DNA of 64,000 bases from Lachnospiraceae bacterium (lineage in GTDB: Bacteria > Bacillota > Clostridia > Lachnospirales > Lachnospiraceae): contig JAQVHQ010000001.1 in NCBI GenBank assembly GCA_028696165.1, forward strand, positions 62,001 through 126,000, read 5' to 3'. The notes beneath the pieces are model-generated. The model worked only from the letters and a program-made list of their open reading frames with translations, was not told the DNA's origin and did not search any database. This document shows, piece after piece, positions 17,463-25,627 of this stretch. Position numbers and translations under genes: made by a program. Numbering within the stretch: the stretch's first letter is position 1; each line of letters begins with the position of its first letter.

Positions 17463-20060
17463 CTAAGACTCGCTCTCTGCCATCCCTTCCGTAATCGTCT
17501 TCTGCTCCTGCACAAACTTCTCAGCCGAAGCCTTCTCCGCCTTAGTAGCCTTCTTATGCTCCGTAGGCTGATTAATAACAACCTGAGGGAATGGAATATT
17601 AATATTATGCTTATCAAATATCAACTTCATCTCACGGTTCAAATCCCTGCACAACTGTACACGATCCGCTTCTGAACACTGTGCCACAATCTTAATCGTA
17701 ACACTGGAATCCCCTAAAGCAGACACCCCGCGATAAAACGGTCCGGAAGCAATACTCGGAACTCTCTCCTTCACTAATGGAAGTTCCTTATCAAGAATAC
17801 TCTCCACATGTTCCAGCGACTCATCATATTCAATGCCAATATCAATCGCTGCAAAAGAATACTTCTTAGTCATATTAATAACACCGCTGACCTTCGAGTT
17901 ATTCAAAATCTTAATATCCTGACTAGGAGCCTCAATCTTAGTGGAACGGATTCCAATCTCACGAACCGTACCTCTCCAGTCACCAATCGTAACAATATCA
18001 CCAACTCTGAATTCTCCTTCAAATACAATGAAGATACCTGCCAGAATATCACTTACCAGCGACTGCGCACCAAGACCAACAATCAAAGTCAGCAGTCCGG
18101 CAGATGCAAGGATAGTAGAAGAATCCACACCCAGGAAATTCATACAATAAAACAATGTTCCCAGTACAGATATGTACTTAATAAAGCTGTTAAACAAACG
18201 GCCAATCGTCTCAGCTCTTGCGCCCATATTGGCCAAAGCCATCTTTAAAAGTCTCCGAACAATGGATGTAATAACCATAACCTCAATTACCACAAATGCA
18301 ATGTAAGTAAATGAGAAAATATTCGGTACTTTTTCCCAACGACGGTTAATGATATAGGAAAGAATAGAATTCTTATCAAAAGAACCTCTCTGTGTATACA
18401 TATAAGCAACTAAAAATACTGCAACTACAGCTAAAATCCAGAAAATAACTCTCTTCAATTTCTCCTCTGCAGTACAATCTTTCCATTTAGTCGTATTCAA
18501 ACTCCACCGACTGATTACAGAATCTACTTTACGTACTTTTCCGCTTCCGGTTACGATTTCAAAAGTTCCCGTCGGTTCTTCCAAAAATTCATTGGAAGCT
18601 GATTCTTTCTTCTGAATCAATACTTTCTGTGGTTCACCAATAAGTGCCAGTATAAAGATAATCATCAAGATGATAAAGCTGATTACCGTAGCCGCCGCTG
18701 CCAGGAACAACCGTCCAGAGGTAATTGTATGCAATGGAACAGCCACATAGATAAACTCTCCGTCATATTCCATACTGCTCACAAAACACTTCGTATCATC
18801 AATAGTCTGATATCCGGTATAATCATCCGTAAGCGCTGCTGAATTTAAACCAACAGCTTTCGCCTTGCGTCCGATTTTACCCTCTTCCGGATAATACACC
18901 AGAGTAGAATCTTCCTTATTAACCGCCATGGTAAATCCATCATTTTCCACTGCAATATTATCTAAAGTATAAGGAGTCTCTACAGCCTTAACTTTATCAT
19001 CTAATCTCTGTGGTGAGATACCCAGTTCCACCATACCTGGTGCGTCTATTCTATGTGTTCCAATATACTGAATGTAAGAGCCCGGATCATATACGTCATC
19101 TTCCGCATCCTTGATTACGATATCTTTAGACCCTTTGATAACATCCCAGAATTCATAGGAAGCAGAATCCCAATCATGACTGAGCGTAAATTCTGTAAAG
19201 ATTCCATTCGATTCAATTACTTCACCATCTTCATTGAAAATATAGATGTATTTAACCTGTGCACGCTCAGATAATTCTATCAAACGCTCTGAATCTACAA
19301 GTGTTGGATCTTTACCAATCAAATAAGCAATATTCTTTGTACGTCCTTCATATTCCTGTACATATTCCTCTTTTAAATCTTCCAGTTTTTCCTGATTCTC
19401 ATCAAAGATATCATTGATATCGCTTATCTTCTCCGCAGATCTAGACGACTGCGTCGATAACACAGATAATGTCTGAAGATAGAAAGAAGCGAGGAAAATC
19501 ACAACCAATCCCACAATCAGAACATGTATCGCCTTACTTCCGATTGTCTGATTAAAATAGACTTTTCCACCAAGGTGGATATACTCCATCTCTTCATTAT
19601 CTTCTTCGAACTTCTTATCCTGCTCACCGCGGATAAAATGGAAATAGATAATAATAATTGCAAGTACAACTGCAAACATCAACGTTATCATGTATACCAT
19701 CTTCATGATTGTATTCTGCATCATAGCTCTTGGTCTTAATGCAATAAACTGATAGCTGTTATCTTCAAAGTCTACCGCCCGGCTCTCTGCATAAAATTCT
19801 TCATCTGCACAGACTGCCCATCCGGCATATCCATCTGTCATAACATCTTCGTCCAACTGCGCATCAGCCAGAGATTTTCCAATTAAATCTTCCTGTGGAT
19901 GATAAGCAATCGTATTATCCTGCGTATTAACTACTACAATATACCCTTTGCTTCCCACTTTTATGGTATGCAGAGAATATGCAAGTGAAGTAAGTTCTTC
20001 TTCTGTTTCCATAAACTCTGTGATATCCCGTCCTGCAACTACAGACATTCCATTTTCCAT
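17463..20060 (-). CDS. MscS-family channel with extracytoplasmic sensor region (3' part of a TGA-split gene)
   Basis: This frame gives 865 aa from the first ATG after an in-frame TGA. It contains sensor-like segments (about 1-85 and 205-420), transmembrane helices (about 110-135, 170-190, 445-470, 545-560, 585-605) and a MscS pore and beta domain (about 640-760: GLGAQSLVSDILAGIFIVFEG, VGDIVTIGDWRG). It ends in a cytosolic alpha/beta domain and a charged tail. MscS domains gate ions in response to membrane tension; the sensor fusion suggests an added ligand input. The upstream ORF 20076-20519 is in the same frame and supplies the missing N-terminus, so the 20060 start is probably not native. 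Confidence 0.8.
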   Translation of the reverse strand: MENGMSVVAGRDITEFMETEEELTSLAYSLHTIKVGSKGYIVVVNTQDNTIAYHPQEDLIGKSLADAQLDEDVMTDGYAGWAVCADEEFYAESRAVDFEDNSYQFIALRPRAMMQNTIMKMVYMITLMFAVVLAIIIIYFHFIRGEQDKKFEEDNEEMEYIHLGGKVYFNQTIGSKAIHVLIVGLVVIFLASFYLQTLSVLSTQSSRSAEKISDINDIFDENQEKLEDLKEEYVQEYEGRTKNIAYLIGKDPTLVDSERLIELSERAQVKYIYIFNEDGEVIESNGIFTEFTLSHDWDSASYEFWDVIKGSKDIVIKDAEDDVYDPGSYIQYIGTHRIDAPGMVELGISPQRLDDKVKAVETPYTLDNIAVENDGFTMAVNKEDSTLVYYPEEGKIGRKAKAVGLNSAALTDDYTGYQTIDDTKCFVSSMEYDGEFIYVAVPLHTITSGRLFLAAAATVISFIILMIIFILALIGEPQKVLIQKKESASNEFLEEPTGTFEIVTGSGKVRKVDSVISRWSLNTTKWKDCTAEEKLKRVIFWILAVVAVFLVAYMYTQRGSFDKNSILSYIINRRWEKVPNIFSFTYIAFVVIEVMVITSIVRRLLKMALANMGARAETIGRLFNSFIKYISVLGTLFYCMNFLGVDSSTILASAGLLTLIVGLGAQSLVSDILAGIFIVFEGEFRVGDIVTIGDWRGTVREIGIRSTKIEAPSQDIKILNNSKVSGVINMTKKYSFAAIDIGIEYDESLEHVESILDKELPLVKERVPSIASGPFYRGVSALGDSSVTIKIVAQCSEADRVQLCRDLNREMKLIFDKHNINIPFPQVVINQPTEHKKATKAEKASAEKFVQEQKTITEGMAESES

Positions 20061-20075
20061 AGATGCGATATAATA

Positions 20076-20519
20076 TCAGGTCATATCCAATGTAACTGCA
20101 CCTTTATCGTCAAAAAGTGTGGCAAGCGCCTCATCTTTTAAAACATCTGCGCTGCCTCCGCTTGAAGCAATCACATTCTCCTGCGCATCCAGAATATACA
20201 AATCTGACAATGCCCACTGATTCGCCATCTCTTCCACAGAACCTAAATCCTCTGGCATATTCTCATAATAATAAGCGATGGTATCAACCTTAGCCTGGCT
20301 GAAATCATCATATTTCGCCAGTCTGTCCGCTGATTCTTCCTCATTAGCTTCCAACCGCTGCACTGCGATATCCAGTTTATCACTAGAATTCTCCTTCTGC
20401 TGGGCAACCGAAAATCTGGTCTGAATCAACAGTAAAACTCCAAACATCAATACCACTCCAACAATTCCCAGAACAATATCGAATAGAAGTTTCTTCCTAC
20501 GTTCCTTTTTCCCGTACAT
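20076..20519 (-). pseudogene. 5' part of the MscS-sensor gene, ended by in-frame TGA
   Basis: 147 aa starting at an ATG (20519) with GGAGGG upstream. A cytoplasmic Arg/Lys cluster (MYGKKERRKK), one transmembrane helix (about 14-32) and the first part of an extracytoplasmic sensor domain are followed by TGA at 20076-20078. The next five codons and the ATG at 20060 continue in the same frame. Joined, the product would be about 1018 aa with a complete sensor. A single TGG-to-TGA change would explain the break. It could be a real nonsense mutation, a sequencing error or recoding; no SECIS-like hairpin is apparent. Confidence 0.75.
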
Positions 20520-20681
20520 GTTCTTCCCTCCTGCTTGTCAAATAATAGCATTAACTTTTCTTCATAAAATAAGATGTCCTCTTATTGCTATTAATAGTTT
20601 TATTTTAATTTGGTAAAGAAGGAAAGTCAATCACAAATATAACATATTCCAATATATTTTTTGAATTTTTCAAAAAAGTCA

Positions 20682-20710
20682 TTGACATTTCCATATTACA
20701 ATGATATGAT
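20682..20710 (+). promoter_or_regulatory. Promoter of tRNA-Leu
   Basis: TTGACA (20682-20687), 17 bases, TATGAT (20705-20710), 34 bases before the tRNA. The gap upstream (20520-20681) between the channel gene and this promoter is AT-rich, with nothing else recognised. Confidence 0.85.
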
Positions 20711-20744
20711 AGCTAAGGATTTTGCAAGAGATATTGCAGATCAT

Positions 20745-20828
20745 GCGGGAGTGCTGGAATTGGCAGACAGGCATGACTAAGGATCATGTTTCAGTATTGA
20801 AGTGTGGGTTCAAGTCCCATCTCCCGCA
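20745..20828 (+). tRNA. tRNA-Leu (anticodon AAG)
   Basis: Acceptor stem GCGGGAG/CTCCCGC with discriminator A, D arm, anticodon stem CATGA/TCATG with loop CTAAGGA (anticodon AAG), a long class-II variable arm and a T arm GTGGG-TTCAAGT-CCCAT. CCA is not encoded. Confidence 0.96.
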
Positions 20829-20861
20829 TTTATGACGAATCCGTAGAGATTTCGTAAGAGT

Positions 20862-20906
20862 AAAAAAGCCCGAAACCATTATATTTCTTGTGGTTTCGGG
20901 CTTTTT
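20862..20906 (+). terminator. Intrinsic terminator of tRNA-Leu
   Basis: AAAAAGCCCGAAACCA pairs with TGGTTTCGGGCTTTTT (stem about 16 bp), ending in a T-run. It lies 34 bases after the tRNA. Confidence 0.92.
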
Positions 20907-20967
20907 GCTGTTGTTTTTAAGGGAGCGAGGTGCGAATATGTAATAATGTTAACCCTTCCCTATGATT

Positions 20968-21591
20968 TACGTGTCATAGAGAAGAAATGTACTGTTTGAT
21001 ACGTACTTGCTCCTCCGTTTTACGTGTCATTTGGACGGAAAGATACTTTTTGACACGTACTTGCTCCTCCATTTTACGTGTCATTTGGACGGAAAGATAC
21101 TTTTTGACACGTACTTGCTCCTCCATTTTACGTGTCATTTTAGCAAAAACTACTTTGGGATACGTACTTGCTCCTCCATTTTACGTGTCATTTAAACAAA
21201 AACTACTTTTAGATACGTACTTGCCGCTTCAATTTACGTGTCATTTAAACAAAAACCACTTTGGGATACGTACTTGCCGCTTCAATTTACGTGTCATTTG
21301 AACAAAAACTACTTTTAGATACGTACTTGACGCTTCAATTTACGTGTCATTTGAGCAAAAACTACTTTTAGATACGTACTTAACACTTCAATTTACATGT
21401 CATTTGAGCAAAAACTACTTTTAGATACGTACTTAACACTTCAATTTACGTGTCATTTGAGCAAAAACTACTTTTAGATACGTACTTGACACTTCAATTT
21501 ACGTGTCATTTGAGCAAAAACTACTTTTAGATACGTACTTGGCACTTCAATTTACGTGTCATTTGAACAGAAAGATACTTTTAGACACGTA
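20968..21591 (+). repeat. 12-fold tandem array of about 53-bp palindromic units
   Basis: Twelve TACGTGTC motifs alternate with twelve GATACGTA or GACACGTA motifs at a period of 53-54 bases. The array begins with TACGTGTC (20968) and ends with GACACGTA (21591), so it resolves into 12 hairpins of 8 bp joined by linkers such as CTTGACACTTCAATT. Linkers change gradually across the array (GCTCCTCCATT on the left, GCCGCTTCAATT in the middle, GACACTTCAATT on the right). Open frames across it are a by-product of the near-54 period. Confidence 0.9.
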
Positions 21592-21604
21592 CTTCCAACC
21601 TGCA

Positions 21605-21860
21605 GTGAATGTCAAATGGAACAAACATGCAAAATGCAACTGAATATCTATGATATCAACAAACTCCTGGCTCATATCCTGAAAAAAATAAATCAACAGC
21701 AGATGACCATCCTTATCCCCCTTGTAATTTTGAATTTCCGTGATGCATTTGCAAAAACCACACGCTGGAGAATCTCCAGACATTGAAAGGATATGATGAA
21801 AAAGAGAAAAAGCTGAAAGTCTGGCTTGTATTCCCAAAAAGAAAGCAGTATACTATCTTT
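21605..21860 (+). pseudogene. Possible decayed gene remnant
   Basis: Two short, protein-like stretches in different frames follow each other. The first is ECQMEQTCKMQLNIYDINKL and onward from about 21605. The second is LENLQTLKGYDEKEKKLKVW and onward, ending about 21865 beside tRNA-Gly. A frameshift between them would explain the pattern. No family is recognised and chance is not excluded. Confidence 0.25.
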
Positions 21861-21862
21861 AT

Positions 21863-21933
21863 GCAGATATAGTTCATCGGTAGAACGCTAGCTTCCCAAG
21901 CTGGAGAGACGGGTTCGATTCCCGCTATCTGCT
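21863..21933 (+). tRNA. tRNA-Gly (anticodon CCC)
   Basis: A 71-nt cloverleaf: acceptor GCAGATA/TATCTGC, discriminator T, anticodon stem CTAGC/GCTGG with loop TTCCCAA (anticodon CCC), T arm GACGGG-TTCGATT-CCCGC. It is followed by a T-run at 21933-21938 that may help termination. CCA is not encoded. Confidence 0.95.
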
Positions 21934-22097
21934 TTTTTACATGATTCTATACTTTTTTATATGTTTTCTATATGTTTTAATATAATTCTATACTTTTTAA
22001 TATGCTTCTATATCCATTTTCCCATATTCAGTCTATATTCTTAGATATTTCTTTTCAAGCTTCAATCCATACACTATCCCACCAATATCCAACTGAC

Positions 22098-23222
22098 TTA
22101 CCTTCCTCGCCAATTTTTATGAACCAACTCTTCAAACTTCTTCAAATTCTGGTCCGAATGTTCAATCTCTCTGGAATAGCGATACACAATCTCTGTAACA
22201 TCCTCCGGATAAATCTGCTTCTCATTTCGAATCCATCTGCACTTTAACATCTCTTCAATGATCATCACACTTGCAGCCGCAGCCTGCACCTTAGAATAAA
22301 GTCTACCGTCATAAACAGCTCCACAAAAATAAGTAAAGATAAAATAAACCAGAAGTTGTTCCTTTTGAATCTCCCAGGGCACATCCCGAGATGACATATA
22401 TATCTGAAACTCATCTGTAATCTTCCCCCAGTGCTGCTCATTCTTTCCAAACAATCTTGCCTGAGTCTCCTTAATCTGAACATACCAGTCCTCTTTCAAA
22501 AACTCCATCACTTCCAGCAGGCCAAAAATCCTCTTCACAAATGCAAATCTCAGATTATGCGATTGTCCGGACAAATCCCTTACCACAAACACCGCCGCAC
22601 AATCCTTCTTATATCTCTCCATAACATCAAAACAAGAAAACAACTCCTCCCTATCCACCCGAATCTGCATATCATGGGCCAACCCAAGACACATTCCAAC
22701 CCGTACTTCTACAGGCATACTACGATTCTGTAAAAACACAATCATCTCATCCCTTGCATCCGCAAGCACAGAATAGAGGAAAGGATCATAATCATCAAAC
22801 ACATCCTCACCCTCTCTCTCCACACTCACAAACCGCACCGGATCCACCCTTTTCATCAAAATATCCGCCACCTCCGGACAGGAAATAGACAGCGTAATTT
22901 CCCGGACATTTTCAAACACCTCCACATGACGCGGATACAACCTGCAAGTCCTGCAAAGACTCCCCTCCCCCAGATTAATATACATATCACACAAATTATC
23001 ATCATTAAGAAAAGTACATCTCTTCTCCCCATCCTGTCTAAAAGCAGACTTCCTCCAGTCAATAGAACGACGCAGCCGCTTGCGAAACGCCCCCTTAACA
23101 GCATGATACTTTCTAAGAGATTTCGCATCCGACACAATCTGCCACCCCGCACAGCAAGTATCCTCACACAAATCAGCCACACAATGAAACTCATTATAAT
23201 AATCCGGTCTAGTATATAACAT
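22098..23222 (-). CDS. FliB-family flagellin lysine-N-methylase-like protein
   Basis: A 374-aa protein with the Cys-rich N-terminus typical of the FliB family: CEDTCCAGW (about residues 19-27), then CTFLNDDNLCDMY and SLCRTCRLYPRH (about 69-102), which in this family are thought to bind a metal or Fe-S centre. The C-terminal two thirds is helical and poorly conserved. FliB methylates flagellin lysines in Salmonella; no flagellar gene lies in this window, so the substrate here is unknown. ATG at 23222 follows AGAGGGA. A G-rich coding strand in its 5' half continues the strand bias of the repeats upstream. Confidence 0.78.
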   Translation of the reverse strand: MLYTRPDYYNEFHCVADLCEDTCCAGWQIVSDAKSLRKYHAVKGAFRKRLRRSIDWRKSAFRQDGEKRCTFLNDDNLCDMYINLGEGSLCRTCRLYPRHVEVFENVREITLSISCPEVADILMKRVDPVRFVSVEREGEDVFDDYDPFLYSVLADARDEMIVFLQNRSMPVEVRVGMCLGLAHDMQIRVDREELFSCFDVMERYKKDCAAVFVVRDLSGQSHNLRFAFVKRIFGLLEVMEFLKEDWYVQIKETQARLFGKNEQHWGKITDEFQIYMSSRDVPWEIQKEQLLVYFIFTYFCGAVYDGRLYSKVQAAAASVMIIEEMLKCRWIRNEKQIYPEDVTEIVYRYSREIEHSDQNLKKFEELVHKNWRGR

Positions 23223-23343
23223 CTATTCATCCCTCTTTATCTTCATATATAATACCCATAGAAAGGGTATTCTCACATCTAATCATCTAGAAGAGTATAT
23301 CACTCCCATATAAATTTTTCTATAGCATCCTACTTCTCCCCAC

Positions 23344-23955
23344 AAATTCGCTTCCTAACCTCCCTCCTTCCACAAGCCCCATGCCCCACGGCACGCGACC
23401 TCCCACCACACCCTCCATATCTCCACTCACAAATCCAGCCCCTAACCTCCCTCCTTCCACAAGCCCCGTGCCTCACAGCACGCGACCTCCCACCACACCC
23501 TCCATATCTTCTCCCACAAATCCAGCCCCTAACCTCCCTCCTTCCACAAGCCCCGTGCCCCACGGCACGCGACCTCCCACCACACCCTCCATATCTCCTC
23601 CCACAAATCCAGCCCCTAACCTCCCTCCTTCCACAAGCCCCGTGCCCCACGGCACGCGACCTCCCACCACACCCTCCATATCTCCTCCCACAAATCCAGC
23701 CCCTAACCTCCCTCCTTCCACAAGCCCCGTGCCCCACGGCACGCGACTTCCCACCACACCCTCCATATCTCACCCACAAATCCAGCCCCTAACCTCCCTC
23801 CTTCCACAAGCCCCGTGCCTCACGGCACGCGACTTCCCACCACACCCTCCATATCTCCTCCCACAAATCCACCCCCCAACCTCCCTCCTTCCACACTCCA
23901 TGCCTCACGACACGCGACTTCCCACCACACCCTCCATAACCTTCCTCCCTCCACC
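23344..23955 (+). repeat. Tandem array of seven 87-bp C-rich units, each with a CGTGCC hairpin
   Basis: Units begin at 23344, 23431, 23518, 23605, 23692, 23778 and 23865 (period 87, once 86; the last is partial). Each holds CCCCTAACCTCCCTCCTTCC, a hairpin CGTGCC-CCAC-GGCACG or a variant, and ACCTCCCACCACACCCTCCA. The end units have the most changed hairpins. Because 87 is divisible by three, long frames without stops occur on both strands (for example 23381-23983 plus and 23330-23779 minus). These look like artefacts. The minus strand has repeated GGG/GGGG runs that could form G-quadruplexes. Confidence 0.92.
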
Positions 23956-23959
23956 ATCA

Positions 23960-24244
23960 GCCTTGGCGTTTCATTCGGTTTGAGGGCAGCACATAGAATG
24001 TTTTTATTGATATGGAGCGAACTGATAAGATTCTTAGCGCGCAAAGGTGTCTATTTCATGGGCGAGAGGTGTTTACCAAAACACCTCTCGAAGGCCCCCT
24101 GAAGTGTGTATGCATCAGCATACACGCTGAATGGGCCTGCTCCCATGAAATAGACACCTTTGCACGCTTAGAATCCTTACAGTAAGATCCCCTATCAATA
24201 AAAACATCTATGCGCTGCCCTCAAACCGAATGAAACGCCAAGGC
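23960..24244. repeat. Large branched inverted-repeat element, copy 2
   Basis: Outer arms 23960-24012 and 24193-24244 pair over about 50 bases with one A-C mismatch and one bulge. After an internal loop, 24025-24062 pairs with 24142-24180. The apex again branches: hairpin A, 12 bp with loop ACCA (24063-24090), and hairpin B at 24092-24138. Hairpin B has outer stem AGGCCC/GGGCCT, an internal loop CCTGAAGT opposite GCTGAAT, inner stem GTGTATGC/GCATACAC and loop ATCA. Layout, loop and internal loop match copy 1 while stem sequences differ. It lies between the 87-bp array and the proA promoter. Confidence 0.85.
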
Positions 24245-24275
24245 GTCCCTCCTCCCAACAAACCCCAACATCCAT

Positions 24276-24304
24276 TTGACAACACCCCAACTCCATTATA
24301 TTAT
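24276..24304 (+). promoter_or_regulatory. proA promoter
   Basis: TTGACA (24276-24281), 17 bases, TATTAT (24299-24304), 38 bases before the proA start and 31 bases after the inverted-repeat element ends. Confidence 0.85.
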
Positions 24305-24342
24305 AGAAAGAACAACAAACCTCAAAGAAAGGACCACCATCC

Positions 24343-25620
24343 ATGAATATAAAAGAAGAAACCCAAAAGATGAAACTGGCCGCTCCACAACTAGCCGCCT
24401 CCACCATAATCCAACGAAACCAGGCCCTAACCCAAATTGCTCAAACCCTTTCCGCTCACAAAGCAGAAATCTTCGCAGCCAATCAGGAAGACATGACCGC
24501 CGCCCAGGAATCCGGCATCGCCCCATCCGTACAAAAACGTCTAAAATTCGATGAAGGCAAGCTAACAGACGTCCTCCAGGGTATCAACCAGCTAATCACG
24601 CTTCCCGACCCTTTAGAAAAAATCTCCCTATCCCGAGAACTAGATAAAGACCTAACCCTCTATCGCATCAGTTGTCCCATCGGAGTCATCGGCATCATCT
24701 TTGAAGCACGCCCGGATGCCCTTGTACAGATATCCTCTCTGTGCATCAAAAGCGGAAACTGCGCAATCCTAAAAGGAGGCAAAGAAACAGCCCGAACCAA
24801 TAAAATACTTTTCACTCTAATTCATGAAAGTATCATATCAGCCGGACTGCCAAGTGCATGTATGCTCCAGGCCGAGCAGCATAATGAAATCGATGAACTG
24901 CTCTCCTGCCATGACAACGTAGATTTATTAATACCAAGAGGATCCAACCAGTTTGTCCAGTACATCATGAATCACACAAAGATTCCTGTAATGGGACACG
25001 CCGATGGCATCTGTCACATCTATGCAGACAAAGAATGTGATTTTGAAAAATCCATCCCAATCATCATAGATGCCAAGACACAATACACCGCTGCATGCAA
25101 TGCGGCAGAAACTCTTTTGGTACATCGGAGCATCGCCGCAGACTTTCTTCCCCTGCTGGAAAAGGCACTGAACGCAAACCACGTAAAAATTCGCGGCACA
25201 CAGGAAGTAAATGCAATCATCCCTTGTGAAGTTATGTCTGAAGATGAATTCGACACAGAATATCTGGATTTAATCCTATCCATCAAACTGGTAGATGATT
25301 TAGAGGAAGCCATCACACATATCAATCGCTTCGGCTCCCACCATACAGATTCCATTCTGACTGAAAATAAAAAAACAGCTGCTGTATTTATGCAAATGGT
25401 TGATTCTGCAGGTGTATATCACAACTGCTCCACCCGTTTTGCAGACGGATTCCGATATGGGTTCGGTGCCGAAGTCGGCATCAGCACCGGTAAGATTCAT
25501 GCCAGAGGCCCTGTTGGATTAGAAGGTCTTGTCACCTACAAATACAAACTGTTTGGTTCTGGACAAATCGTGGGAGATTACGCTTCCGGACGAAAACAAT
25601 TTCATTTTAAAGATCTGTAA
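24343..25620 (+). CDS. proA: Glutamate-5-semialdehyde dehydrogenase (gamma-glutamyl phosphate reductase)
   Basis: Cytoplasmic enzyme of 425 aa that reduces gamma-glutamyl phosphate to glutamate semialdehyde with NADPH, the second step of proline synthesis. Full-length family match: IGVIGIIFEARPDALVQIS (about residues 110-128), LKGGKE (about 143-148), RGSNQFVQYI (about 198-207), and the catalytic Cys in YTAACNAAETLL (about residue 250). ATG at 24343 follows GAAAGGA. proB, usually adjacent, is absent; the upstream neighbour is the repeat element. Codons near the start are C-rich (23 C to 8 G in 24361-24420) and become normal at the end (10 C to 13 G in 25561-25620). Confidence 0.96.
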   Translation: MNIKEETQKMKLAAPQLAASTIIQRNQALTQIAQTLSAHKAEIFAANQEDMTAAQESGIAPSVQKRLKFDEGKLTDVLQGINQLITLPDPLEKISLSRELDKDLTLYRISCPIGVIGIIFEARPDALVQISSLCIKSGNCAILKGGKETARTNKILFTLIHESIISAGLPSACMLQAEQHNEIDELLSCHDNVDLLIPRGSNQFVQYIMNHTKIPVMGHADGICHIYADKECDFEKSIPIIIDAKTQYTAACNAAETLLVHRSIAADFLPLLEKALNANHVKIRGTQEVNAIIPCEVMSEDEFDTEYLDLILSIKLVDDLEEAITHINRFGSHHTDSILTENKKTAAVFMQMVDSAGVYHNCSTRFADGFRYGFGAEVGISTGKIHARGPVGLEGLVTYKYKLFGSGQIVGDYASGRKQFHFKDL

Positions 25621-25627
25621 ACGCTCT

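Noticed and set aside
20060-20080. Selenocysteine insertion at the in-frame TGA of the MscS-sensor gene
   Set aside because: No SECIS-like hairpin directly follows the TGA and this family is not known to contain selenocysteine; a Trp codon mutation is simpler.
20968-21591. CRISPR array
   Set aside because: The segments between repeated motifs are near-identical to one another, the period is about 53 throughout, and no cas gene is in the window.
21556-21786. Intact small gene between the array and tRNA-Gly
   Set aside because: The frame begins inside the repeat array and has no ribosome site; at best it is part of a decayed gene, listed as low confidence.
23330-23983. Pro/Thr-rich repeat proteins on either strand of the 87-bp array
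   Set aside because: Open frames follow from a repeat period divisible by three; no ribosome site, no homology, and both strands are open at once.
23960-24244. Retron or group II intron RNA
   Set aside because: No reverse transcriptase gene is near either copy, and no domain-V-like or msr-msd layout was recognised.
24343-25620. proBA operon
   Set aside because: Only proA is present; the upstream DNA is repeats and an own promoter, with no proB remnant seen.
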